NCBI GenBank assembly: GCA_964429135.1
Contig: CAYSAU010000007.1
Coordinates: 91,397 to 155,396, forward strand
Length of the DNA: 64,000 nucleotides
Direction: 5' to 3'
DNA from: CAZSDU01 sp964429135
GTDB lineage: Bacteria; Bacteroidota; Bacteroidia; Bacteroidales; FEN-979
The translations under genes and the position numbers were made by a program. This document shows, in pieces, positions 25,184-33,297 of this stretch. Position 1 is the stretch's first letter. Each line of letters starts with the position of its first letter. A model generated the notes under the pieces. It saw nothing but the letters and a program-made list of their open reading frames with translations. It made no database searches and was not told the origin of the DNA.

Positions 25184-26662
25184 TTAAGTGGGTTTAACAG
25201 TTTGCGTTTTTGCTAAGAGTTCAAATTTTTTATCCAATTGCGGTCCCATAAAAAGATAAGCCATAGATGCATAAACCATGAGACCAGTAGGAAATTGTCC
25301 TAAAATCGCGTTACCATAGCTGGCCCAGATAACGCCAAAGAAACCACAGAGCAAGGCTGCCTCCTTAGCGAAAAGCTCTTGGTTTTTTATTTGAAACATA
25401 ACGATATAGGTACTTTTGCCAATGATATAAAAAATAATGAACATGTGGAGAAAAAGGCCGACAATCCCCACGTCCGCCCATATCAGCACAAACCAGCTAT
25501 CCGTGGCGATATTGGCCAGAAAAGCATCGGGTGTATAGGCCAGGGCCCTAGCACCGGAATGCCCAACACCACCGCCAAATGGCCTTGTTTTCAGATATTC
25601 TTCGAAAAGCCGCTGGTTTGATATCCTGACCATATAGGAAGCATCGTCTTCGGGAGTAAAGGCGGTTCGCATACGGTAAATCTGGTAATTGCTGTTTCCT
25701 ATGGTAGTGAAGGCAAAAAACACATAAACAGGAACCAAAACTGAGGCACCGATAATGATTGACTTAATGTTTTTTCGCAAAATCAGGTAAAGCACCATAC
25801 CAGCAAATGGAATGGAAATGGCGCCACGGGTTCCTGAGGCCGACATACCATAGAAGCTTGCAGCCATGACAATCCCCCAGAATACTTTTTTCCTGATATT
25901 TTTTTCATTCATCATGATGATCAGGGCGATAATCCCGATATGACCTTGGGCCGCTCCAAACTGTCCTGCATCAGTATAAAAGGAAAAAGCCCTAAGATTG
26001 CCCCAGATAACATGGGTTACAGCTCCACCTGCATCCAGCCACCTTTGTTCCCAGGGATCTGGGCCGATATAGAGCTGCATAAAGGCTTTAACCGACCCAA
26101 GAATGGAAAATATTCCCCAAATTGCCAGGAATTTATTCAAATGCCGGGGTTCATTATAAATCATATAGATCAGCGGGATGACCATCATCATGTAAAAAGC
26201 AATCCCCCTCATGGACGAGAACCATGCTGCTTTGCTGATGGCTTCCGGATTGAAGAGTTCTGCAACAATATAGATAAACCAGATCACGGAGAAAATGACC
26301 AAATCATTATTCAGTATCCTGATGCTAATCTTATCTTCGAAATAATGGAAAAATATAGCAATGTAGATGGTGACCAGGGTGATATCCATAACAGGACCCA
26401 GGGTGGCTGGAATGTAACGGGTAAGCCCCATTAAAATGAAATTCAGAATAAATGCAGTGGTCAGTCCAATTTCAGGTTTGAAGATCAAACGGTTGAGAAA
26501 CAAGATCATCACCGGGAGTACCAGCAATATTGCAGCAACCGTAAAGCCGCCAATGGCAATAACATATCCTATCCCGATAGCGATGATGATGATCGCGCCA
26601 AAGATATCAGGCCTTCTTAGTTTTTCAGGTCCTGCAGGAAATAAAATCGGGTTATTGCTCAA
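25184..26662 (-). CDS. O-antigen polymerase/ligase-like membrane protein (Wzy_C type)
   Basis: A 492-residue polytopic membrane protein with ~12 hydrophobic segments. It has the large-loop architecture of O-antigen polymerases/ligases: GMSASGTRGAISIPFAGMVL is the Wzy_C signature, and the loop after it ends in RPFGGGVGHSGARALAYTPD. It probably polymerises lipid-linked repeat units at the periplasmic face. The stop and start overlap the flippase gene by 11 bp. With the flippase, the sugar transferase and the co-polymerase it makes a Wzx/Wzy-dependent pathway. Ligase and polymerase cannot be told apart by sequence alone. Confidence 0.85.
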   Translation of the reverse strand: MSNNPILFPAGPEKLRRPDIFGAIIIIAIGIGYVIAIGGFTVAAILLVLPVMILFLNRLIFKPEIGLTTAFILNFILMGLTRYIPATLGPVMDITLVTIYIAIFFHYFEDKISIRILNNDLVIFSVIWFIYIVAELFNPEAISKAAWFSSMRGIAFYMMMVIPLIYMIYNEPRHLNKFLAIWGIFSILGSVKAFMQLYIGPDPWEQRWLDAGGAVTHVIWGNLRAFSFYTDAGQFGAAQGHIGIIALIIMMNEKNIRKKVFWGIVMAASFYGMSASGTRGAISIPFAGMVLYLILRKNIKSIIIGASVLVPVYVFFAFTTIGNSNYQIYRMRTAFTPEDDASYMVRISNQRLFEEYLKTRPFGGGVGHSGARALAYTPDAFLANIATDSWFVLIWADVGIVGLFLHMFIIFYIIGKSTYIVMFQIKNQELFAKEAALLCGFFGVIWASYGNAILGQFPTGLMVYASMAYLFMGPQLDKKFELLAKTQTVKPT

Positions 26663-28055
26663 TGGTATATTTTTTATCCTTGATGATTTGTTTTAATCTC
26701 AGGCCATAAGCTTTATACAGGTTAAACCCATACCTGAAAATATTTAAAAATGAAATGTCGACTTCGTGTTTTAAGAAACGATAGCCAACGATCAGTCCGA
26801 TACAACTGAAGAAAACGGTGGCGAAAGCCACAAATAGAAGGATGGTAGTAACCTCCCATTCCGGGAAAAAGTAATGCAGCCCAAAAACCGCGATCAAATC
26901 TCCGGTGATATTGGCGCCAACCATCCATAAGATTTTATAGAAATTTTTCTGGGGTTTGTTTAAACTATCTAAGGCAACTCCCGTAAACCGGTCAAGAGGG
27001 AGTAGTAAGGAATAAATGATAAACACCATCAGGATATTGGATAATCCTTCAAGCGAACTTAAATATTGGGAACCACCCAGAATAATAATGAAAAACTTAT
27101 TCAGGAAAAAGCTGATGACAGCAATGACAATAAATAGATAAACGATAGAACCAGTGTAAGAGTAATATAATTTCTTAAACTCGTCAATATTGTTTTCAAG
27201 GCTTGCTTTTGACAGTTTTGGAAAGGCTGTGTTGGCAAAGCTGATCAATGGGATTTCGATGACATCCAGAAATTTCAATGGTATGGCGTAAAGAGCAACA
27301 CCGGTAGGACCTAAAAACGCACTGAATGAAATGATGAAACTATCGGCTCCCTTTAATAAACTGCTCCCGATTCTGGTCAACATGGAGAACTTACCATAGG
27401 TTAGCAATATCTTTGCCTTTTCTTTTGAAAAATGCCGGATATATTCTCCCCCTGTCCATTTTTTTACCAGGCAGAATACCGAAGTTAAAGTATGTGTAAT
27501 GACATAGATCAGAACCACGAGTGTGGTATCAATTTTAAGGAAGATATAGGCTAAGAGAATAACGATGAGAAAGGAGATCAGGTTAAAAAACCTGAGCCAA
27601 AATATCTTTCCAAAAGCAAGGTCAGCCTGAAGGATGGACCAGGCATAATTCCATGGCATGGAAACAATGGCATAAATGGGATACCAGTAGCAGAAAACAT
27701 CGTATCCGCTAGAGGCGAGGGTGGTGGGGATGATCAGAATTAACACCCATAAAAGTATAGTGATGACGATTAAAATGAGGATTCCCAAGACCCAGCTTGA
27801 ACCAAGATATGATTTTCTTTCTTCGGCGTTTGGGGAGGATAAATACCTGACGATGGCATCCCTGGTCAGTCCCCATCTAAGCATATCAACAAGAGCTGCA
27901 GGGGTGACAAAAAGCACCCATTTCCCAAAATCCTGAATGTCGAGTATTCTGATCAGGATCATAAATGACAGTAACCCCATTACAGCGGAGGTGAAGTTGG
28001 CTGCCAAGGAAAGAAAGTTGAGATCCTTTATTATGCGAAGAAAAAAATTTTTCAA
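26652..28055 (-). CDS. Wzx-like polysaccharide flippase (MATE/MOP superfamily)
   Basis: A 467-residue polytopic protein with ~12-14 helices. SLAANFTSAVMGLLSFMILI at the N-terminus, RDAIVRYLSSPNAEERKSYL, a central SSLLKGADSFIISFSAFLGP and late ALDSLNKPQKNFYKI are typical of polysaccharide transporters (Wzx, PST family), which flip undecaprenyl-diphosphate-linked repeat units to the periplasm. It overlaps the polymerase gene by 11 bp and lies 50 bp after the co-polymerase gene. Substrate specificity is unknown. Confidence 0.88.
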   Translation of the reverse strand: MKNFFLRIIKDLNFLSLAANFTSAVMGLLSFMILIRILDIQDFGKWVLFVTPAALVDMLRWGLTRDAIVRYLSSPNAEERKSYLGSSWVLGILILIVITILLWVLILIIPTTLASSGYDVFCYWYPIYAIVSMPWNYAWSILQADLAFGKIFWLRFFNLISFLIVILLAYIFLKIDTTLVVLIYVITHTLTSVFCLVKKWTGGEYIRHFSKEKAKILLTYGKFSMLTRIGSSLLKGADSFIISFSAFLGPTGVALYAIPLKFLDVIEIPLISFANTAFPKLSKASLENNIDEFKKLYYSYTGSIVYLFIVIAVISFFLNKFFIIILGGSQYLSSLEGLSNILMVFIIYSLLLPLDRFTGVALDSLNKPQKNFYKILWMVGANITGDLIAVFGLHYFFPEWEVTTILLFVAFATVFFSCIGLIVGYRFLKHEVDISFLNIFRYGFNLYKAYGLRLKQIIKDKKYTIEQ

Positions 28056-28105
28056 TGATCAAGGTTCAAAACAATGGTTAACGCAATCTTGACTTTTTCA
28101 TGACA

Positions 28106-30775
28106 TCAGATGACATTCTTCTCCCTGAATTGTAACATCAGTATTCTTTTCAAAGCTCTTCTGAATTTTGATCTTTGTTTAGGAAGTTCACCCAGGGTGG
28201 TATCAAGATAGATGAGTTCAACGCCATTCAGGACAATCTTGGCACTGTTTCTGATGACAGATGAAAACGCGTTAAGGGCTGAAGCGTCTGCGGATGTCCA
28301 TGAACGGTTGGCACGGGTCACTAGGAGTGCAAGATCAAATTTCTGAATCAATTCCATTGGATACGGATTATTGATCAGGGAAGGGATTTCAACGAAGATA
28401 TAATCATAGCTGTTTGAATCCAGGTGTTCAAAACCTTTCATGAGGTCAGAGAAATCATTGGTTTCAAAGAAATTTTCCCGGATTACATATTGGATTTCAT
28501 CCTCGTTGGCAGGGATCAGTTCTCCCGAATTGGTATAACCCTGACTTCCTGGTTGTTCCTTGATGTAGTTGAGAAAGAGAACATTTTCTCCGAAAGATCT
28601 CATTTTCCGGGATATTTCTCTGGCAATGGTGGTTTTACCTTCCGTATCACGGGTACTGAACAAAAGTATTAGAACAGGTTTTTTCTCGATGTTCTCCAAA
28701 TTATGAAGTAATGCAAGTTTTATATTCTGAACAATCATTTCTACCAGTCGGGGGAGGATAAATCCTATATCTACTGCATAAATTTGCTGTGCAATCTGTG
28801 GATAGATCCCGGCCAGTTTAAGCTTGATGAATTTTTCGGCTCGCTCCGGGGTTTTGATGGTGGTATCAAAGAACTCCATGGCGATCAGCAAAGCCAGAAT
28901 CAATACGAAACCAATGAAACCTGCAATCATTACAAGGATCATTCCTCTTCCACGTAAGGGGTGCAGGGGGTAGAACGGAGGATCGACGACTTTTAAGTTG
29001 GAGGTCAATTCATCATCCTGCTGCCTAAGTTTAGCCATATTAAGGTCATGGAGGATGGTCAGGAATTCTTCTTCTGTAACCCCGATCAACCTTTCTATTC
29101 GTTTCATTTCTGCCCCGAGAGGTGCAAAAACTTCAAAGACCTGTTTGTAATACTTTTTTCTTTCCGCTAACACCCTCAAGGCTGCTTTGCTTTCCTCATA
29201 GGAAATTACATTGCTGAGCCATGAGGCAAGGAGTTCTTTCAGGGGCAAACCTTCCACGCTATTGTTGACCATATACAGGCGGTCAATCTGGTTTTTAATT
29301 TCCAGTTTAAGGTGTTCGACTTTGGCTTTGAGGTTGGCCAACTGGATAATCGTGGCTGAGTCATTTCCAAGGTCAATTTCGATATTGGCAATCTGCATAG
29401 TGGCATCAGAAAGTTCTGTCCTGAGTCTTAGGATGGCGCTGGTATTCAATGAAAGCTTAGCATGGGCTTCAAGCTTTCGCTCAATGATTTTTATGGCAGC
29501 ATCGGATGAGGCATAAGCAATTTGTTTGTTTTGATAGGTAACATCGAGATCCTCTTTGGTGGAAGCGATCACCTTTGTCTGTTCATAGTAATTGATGATG
29601 TTATTTCTTTCGTTAAAAAGAAGTAAGTCGTTTTCTGCTTTTTGCAGGCGGCGCATAGCGTCTTCCAGTTGTCTTTTAAAATACTGGATCACGGCATCGG
29701 TTTGATTCTGCTTGAGGAGTTTATAGTTTCTGATAAAAACTTTAGTTAAAAAGATCAGGGTTTGCTGACATATCCCGGGGTCGGGACAGGTATAGGACAG
29801 TTTTATTAAATCGCTGTTTTGGATACGGGAAATATTAATTCCTGAAAGGGCACGAATACTGTAAAATTTATCACTCTCCGAATTCCATAGCTGGTAAATG
29901 AAATTATAATCATTTTGATGACCATAAGCCAGTAAACGTTTTACAATTCTGTCAAAAGAGGTGGTATCAGAACTGATCCTAGAAATTTTCACATTGGTCA
30001 TGGTATCCATTGAGGTATAATAATCCATCATGGAGGAGGAATCTCGTGGGCCTGCAGGAGAAGGTTCAGGTTCATAATTTTCCTCTTGTGGGGGGGGGGA
30101 AGCCTGGGGCACTGATGTTTCTCCGATCAGTAATTTCTGTCCCACCTCGAGGGAATTATTGCTTAACTGATTAGTTGTCATCAATTCATTTACGCTTATC
30201 CCTGCTGACTTTGAAATGGAATACATGGTTTCCCCGCGTTTTACGACATGGAATTTCTTTTTGGGTTTGGATTGTTTGATGTCGTTGCGGATGGATTCAA
30301 GGTTTTTGTTATATTCCTCTTCTTCGGTAACCGGATCAACTAATTCAGAAGTCCTTTTTGCCGGTGGGCGATAGTATCTTTTATCATTTCTTTTTTCACG
30401 TTTAACTAAGTCTAATACATCGGGAGGGACTTTTGACAGGAGTTCTTCATAGTTTTCTTTTGAGATGTATCTGGGGTCATAATGATCGAGTAATAGATGT
30501 TGGGCCAGCAGGCTTACTGAAACTTCTTCAAGGGTTTGGCGGGCGCGAACCAGATTCATCAAATTGTCATAGACTATCATTTTAGCCATAAGGTCTCCGC
30601 TGGTTTGCTGAACAGAATAACCTGAAGCAATACCCGTGTAAATCGTGGTTTCTGAATAATAATTTGCCTGTCCACGTCGGGTAATAAAATAGACAACGGC
30701 AGCAATGAGAAGGGGTACCAGTATCAGCAATAAAAGATGTCGTTGAATGAGCCTGATAAAATAGATTATCTTCAT
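28106..30775 (-). CDS. Wzc-like polysaccharide co-polymerase with inserted LysM domain and degenerate BY-kinase
   Basis: An 889-residue polysaccharide co-polymerase. TM1 is at ~14-32 and TM2 at ~611-635, with a very long periplasmic part rich in coiled coil (~355-600). A LysM domain is inserted at ~174-218 (FHVVKRGETMYSISKSAGIS, ending VGQKLLIGE), followed by a proline-rich linker encoded by a C10 tract. TM2 is preceded by the PCP-type proline motif PPFYPLHPLRGRGM. The cytosolic domain (~690-889) has a P-loop STRDTEGKTTIA, but the Walker A' motif is lost (VLFLNYIKE, no DxDxR), Walker B ends in Glu (YIFVEIPS), and no C-terminal Tyr cluster exists. It may bind nucleotide without kinase activity. 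Confidence 0.85.
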   Translation of the reverse strand: MKIIYFIRLIQRHLLLLILVPLLIAAVVYFITRRGQANYYSETTIYTGIASGYSVQQTSGDLMAKMIVYDNLMNLVRARQTLEEVSVSLLAQHLLLDHYDPRYISKENYEELLSKVPPDVLDLVKREKRNDKRYYRPPAKRTSELVDPVTEEEEYNKNLESIRNDIKQSKPKKKFHVVKRGETMYSISKSAGISVNELMTTNQLSNNSLEVGQKLLIGETSVPQASPPPQEENYEPEPSPAGPRDSSSMMDYYTSMDTMTNVKISRISSDTTSFDRIVKRLLAYGHQNDYNFIYQLWNSESDKFYSIRALSGINISRIQNSDLIKLSYTCPDPGICQQTLIFLTKVFIRNYKLLKQNQTDAVIQYFKRQLEDAMRRLQKAENDLLLFNERNNIINYYEQTKVIASTKEDLDVTYQNKQIAYASSDAAIKIIERKLEAHAKLSLNTSAILRLRTELSDATMQIANIEIDLGNDSATIIQLANLKAKVEHLKLEIKNQIDRLYMVNNSVEGLPLKELLASWLSNVISYEESKAALRVLAERKKYYKQVFEVFAPLGAEMKRIERLIGVTEEEFLTILHDLNMAKLRQQDDELTSNLKVVDPPFYPLHPLRGRGMILVMIAGFIGFVLILALLIAMEFFDTTIKTPERAEKFIKLKLAGIYPQIAQQIYAVDIGFILPRLVEMIVQNIKLALLHNLENIEKKPVLILLFSTRDTEGKTTIAREISRKMRSFGENVLFLNYIKEQPGSQGYTNSGELIPANEDEIQYVIRENFFETNDFSDLMKGFEHLDSNSYDYIFVEIPSLINNPYPMELIQKFDLALLVTRANRSWTSADASALNAFSSVIRNSAKIVLNGVELIYLDTTLGELPKQRSKFRRALKRILMLQFREKNVI
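30090..30099. repeat. Homopolymer tract (G10/C10) inside the co-polymerase gene
   Basis: Ten consecutive G on the plus strand (C10 in the coding strand) encode part of the Ser-Pro-Pro-Pro linker after the LysM domain. A gain or loss of one base would shift the frame ~220 codons into the gene and abolish the coiled coil, TM2 and ATPase-like domain. Such tracts can act as slipped-strand phase switches. The tract is in frame in this assembly. Confidence 0.7.
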
Positions 30776-31548
30776 TATTCAATTTTGTTAATTACGTTGA
30801 ATTTGATTCCGGCTATTTCCTGAAGTATCATATAGGCATTATAAAACGCATTTCTTGCTTCCTCGAAGTCGGTAATTGCCTTTCTGTTCATTTCATTGAT
30901 GTTTGCAAGTTCATAAAGGGTGGTTTGACCATTGAGAAACTCTTTATCTCCCATCTCTTTTTGTAAGGCATTAGTGGTCACGTTGTCGTTTGCAATTTTT
31001 AATTTTTTCTGTGTTACCAGGAGTTGGTTATACTGAACAATGATCAGCTTACGTAATTCGAGGATCTCATTTTCTTTTACGGCCATGGCTTTTTCCACAT
31101 CTTTGATAGCGGTTTTTACCCTGTTTCTGCGATCCCATAAATCATCCAGCGGAAGCCTGAAACTCATACTGAGCTGATACCGGTTATTATTCTGAAGACT
31201 CAGGATGGTGTTGGCGTCTCCCAGGTTAGTTTTATTGTTTGTCAAGGCATCCCAGATATCAGTTGAAACCATACCATCTGCATAAAGGTTTTGCATCCAG
31301 TCACGGCGGGCTGTTTTAACCCTGTATTTGGCCATGGCAACATCAGCATCCTTGACTTTCAGGAAAGGAGAATGGACCAGGGCGGAGTCGATCAGATCCT
31401 CCAGGGGAGGAATGCGCTGCATAATATCATCAATTAAAGGATTAAAGACGACTATAGAAGTATCTTTATCCTGCCAGGATTGTCCGGAAGAAATTACAGA
31501 ACAGTACAAAATGGAAAATAAAATAAGGACTGTAATTCTTGTTTTCAT
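30775..31548 (-). CDS. TolC/outer-membrane-efflux family protein, half length
   Basis: A ~257-residue exported protein of the TolC-like family. The mature part begins with the usual LEDLIDSALVHSPFLKVKDA, and continues with YQLSMSFRLPLDDLWDRRNR and long amphipathic helices (IKDVEKAMAVKENEILELRK; NEMNRKAITDFEEARNAFYN). Full TolC proteins have ~430 residues in two halves; only one repeat is present. The ATG at 31548 places MKTRITVLILFSILY at the signal peptide and is preferred over 31557. The TGA of the sugar transferase is just upstream. It may be the outer-membrane or periplasmic partner of the co-polymerase; no Wza-type protein is present. Confidence 0.8.
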   Translation of the reverse strand: MKTRITVLILFSILYCSVISSGQSWQDKDTSIVVFNPLIDDIMQRIPPLEDLIDSALVHSPFLKVKDADVAMAKYRVKTARRDWMQNLYADGMVSTDIWDALTNNKTNLGDANTILSLQNNNRYQLSMSFRLPLDDLWDRRNRVKTAIKDVEKAMAVKENEILELRKLIIVQYNQLLVTQKKLKIANDNVTTNALQKEMGDKEFLNGQTTLYELANINEMNRKAITDFEEARNAFYNAYMILQEIAGIKFNVINKIE

Positions 31549-31549
31549 A

Positions 31550-32782
31550 TCAAACATTTTCTTTTTGAATCAATGCGGTGAATGTTCTGAAGATAATTTT
31601 TATATCTCCCCAGAAAGAATTATGTTCTGCATAATAATTATCCAGAGCAAATCTTTCCTCTTCCGACATAATGCCGCTTCTGCCTCTTTTTTCTACCTGC
31701 CACAGTCCTGTCAGTCCTGCGGGAGCACGAAACCTGCGGCTCCACTTTTTCTTTGTCAGGGCTTCTGCTTCATTCAGGGGAAGGGGCCGATTGCCAACGA
31801 TCGACATATCTCCTTTAAAAATATTGAACAATTGAGGAAGTTCATCTATGCTGGTCATACGGATAATTTTTCCGACTTTGGTAATGCGGGGATCATTCTT
31901 GATTTTGAGGAATGCTTTGCGTGCATTTTTTCTTTTATTTGCCAGCCGTTCACAGATTTCTTCTCCGTCATAATAAACCAGTGGAGAACATGTTTTTCCT
32001 TCAGGTAATTTTGAACATTCAACACATTTTTCTTCAACGGATTCGTTAATGTACTGATTCAGGTGCTCCACTTCTTTAAGCCTTTTATCGGCATCAGGGT
32101 ACATTGATCTGAATTTGTAAAAATTAAAGATCTTGTAATTAGCGCCTACTCTTTTTGAAAAGTAATACACCTTACCTTTTGACTCAAGTCTGATCGCCAG
32201 AACCGTAATCAACATCAAGGGCGAAAGGATAAGTAATGCCAGTGTGGCAAGAGTCAGGTCAAACAACCTTTTGGGGAAAGGGGTTTGATAAGGACTTATG
32301 TCTTTATCGTGAATATTTAAATTAACGGGTACATAATCGTTTTTTAATTTTATCAAAGAATGAATGCGGTTGAAAATATTTTCAGCATCAAGGTTCTTAT
32401 GATAAAAATCATCTACCCCGAAAAGCAAGGCTTCCTGTTTCAAATTATAATCACGGATTAGAGAAAGTACGATAAAGGGGGTTTTTTGATAGGCCTTATT
32501 GAGTTTTAATTTATGATAAAGCGCTAATCCATTGATACCGGGGAGCAGGTATTCACAAAGAATGGCATCTATTTGCTGATTCTCTTTGATAAGTGTAACA
32601 GGTTTGGGATCTTTGTCCAAATCAAAAATCCTGAATGTATTGCTTGTCAGCCAATTCATTGCTGCCAATCCATTTTCTTTGACCGTGACGTCGAAAAAAC
32701 CACTGTCTAGGAATAAACCAATGCTTGATGGATCATTCCCTATATAGAGGATTTTAAGTTTCGTGATCTCTGTGTCATCCAT
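31550..32782 (-). CDS. Receiver-domain / polyprenyl-phosphate sugar transferase fusion
   Basis: A 410-residue fusion. Residues ~9-146 have a response-regulator receiver fold: strand ILYIGND, an acceptor-region IDAILCEYLLPGING with Glu-77 where Asp is expected, Ser-107 in IVLSLIR and Lys-129 in FYHKN. Residues ~168-410 form a bacterial sugar transferase: the membrane hairpin FDLTLATLALLILSPLML, YKFRSMYPDADKR, SIDELPQLFNIFKGDMSIVG and RAPAGLTGLWQVEKRGR. It would start repeat-unit synthesis on undecaprenyl phosphate (WcaJ/WbaP type, C-terminal half). A cysteine-rich insert (Cys-253, 256, 265, 277) lies between the conserved blocks. It follows the response regulator gene by 9 bp. Asp-to-Glu may mimic constant phosphorylation. 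Confidence 0.88.
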   Translation of the reverse strand: MDDTEITKLKILYIGNDPSSIGLFLDSGFFDVTVKENGLAAMNWLTSNTFRIFDLDKDPKPVTLIKENQQIDAILCEYLLPGINGLALYHKLKLNKAYQKTPFIVLSLIRDYNLKQEALLFGVDDFYHKNLDAENIFNRIHSLIKLKNDYVPVNLNIHDKDISPYQTPFPKRLFDLTLATLALLILSPLMLITVLAIRLESKGKVYYFSKRVGANYKIFNFYKFRSMYPDADKRLKEVEHLNQYINESVEEKCVECSKLPEGKTCSPLVYYDGEEICERLANKRKNARKAFLKIKNDPRITKVGKIIRMTSIDELPQLFNIFKGDMSIVGNRPLPLNEAEALTKKKWSRRFRAPAGLTGLWQVEKRGRSGIMSEEERFALDNYYAEHNSFWGDIKIIFRTFTALIQKENV

Positions 32783-32791
32783 ATATCCTAA

Positions 32792-33187
32792 TTACCTCTT
32801 CTTTTGAGAATACTGTTCTTTTGATTCCAGCCTGCGTTTTATTCTAGCTATCAGTTCTTTAGGATTAAATGGTTTAAGCACGTAATCATCCGCACCCATC
32901 TCGAAGCACTTGATTTTATCCGCACTTTCTTCTTTACCGGAAAGCATGATCAGGGGAATCTCTTCGAAAAAACCACTTTCACGTATCTTTCTGATAAATT
33001 CAAATCCGTTCAACACAGGCATTTCCACGTCACAGATGATAACATCCGGAAGATTTCCAGATTGAAGGTAATATAGCGCATCCATACCATTGTTCATGGT
33101 GATTACCTCGAAGTCTTTATTGAACGTATTTTCGATGATAAATCGGATACTCTTTTCATCATCAAGAGCGAGTATCTTTTTCTTCAT
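32792..33187 (-). CDS. Single-domain response regulator
   Basis: A 131-residue CheY-like receiver with no output domain. The acidic pair lies in ILALDDEKS, the phospho-acceptor is Asp-53 in VIICDVEMPVLNG, Ser-83 is in LIMLSGK and Lys-105 is in YVLKPFNPKE. It is the first gene of the Wzx/Wzy operon and lies immediately before the receiver-sugar transferase fusion. Phospho-dependent binding to that fusion, or phosphate transfer from the hybrid kinases at 8457-11167, is a reasonable inference; no evidence in the sequence shows the partner. Confidence 0.93.
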   Translation of the reverse strand: MKKKILALDDEKSIRFIIENTFNKDFEVITMNNGMDALYYLQSGNLPDVIICDVEMPVLNGFEFIRKIRESGFFEEIPLIMLSGKEESADKIKCFEMGADDYVLKPFNPKELIARIKRRLESKEQYSQKKR

Positions 33188-33205
33188 GCATCACAATTTT
33201 GTAAG

Positions 33206-33213
33206 CAAATATA
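33206..33213 (-). promoter_or_regulatory. -7 element of the first polysaccharide operon
   Basis: TATATTTG on the minus strand, a perfect TAnnTTTG, is 19 bp before the response regulator ATG at 33187. No good -33 TTG is seen at standard spacing. It lies in the 110-bp gap after uvrB, where a second TATTTTTG is also present further upstream, so the exact start is uncertain. Confidence 0.4.
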
Positions 33214-33297
33214 TTCTAATTTGGATGAAATGATAAAAATAGATATTAACAAAAATAAAAAAGTTATTGACTGGACTCCCTTCATTTATTGGATTTT

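Noticed and set aside
25940..26434. 164-residue plus-strand ORF
   Set aside because: It is antisense to the O-antigen polymerase gene, which has clear membrane topology and family signature.
31328..32008. 226-residue plus-strand ORF
   Set aside because: It is antisense to the end of the sugar transferase and to the TolC-like gene, which have full domain support; it has no start context and a Cys/Phe-rich random composition.
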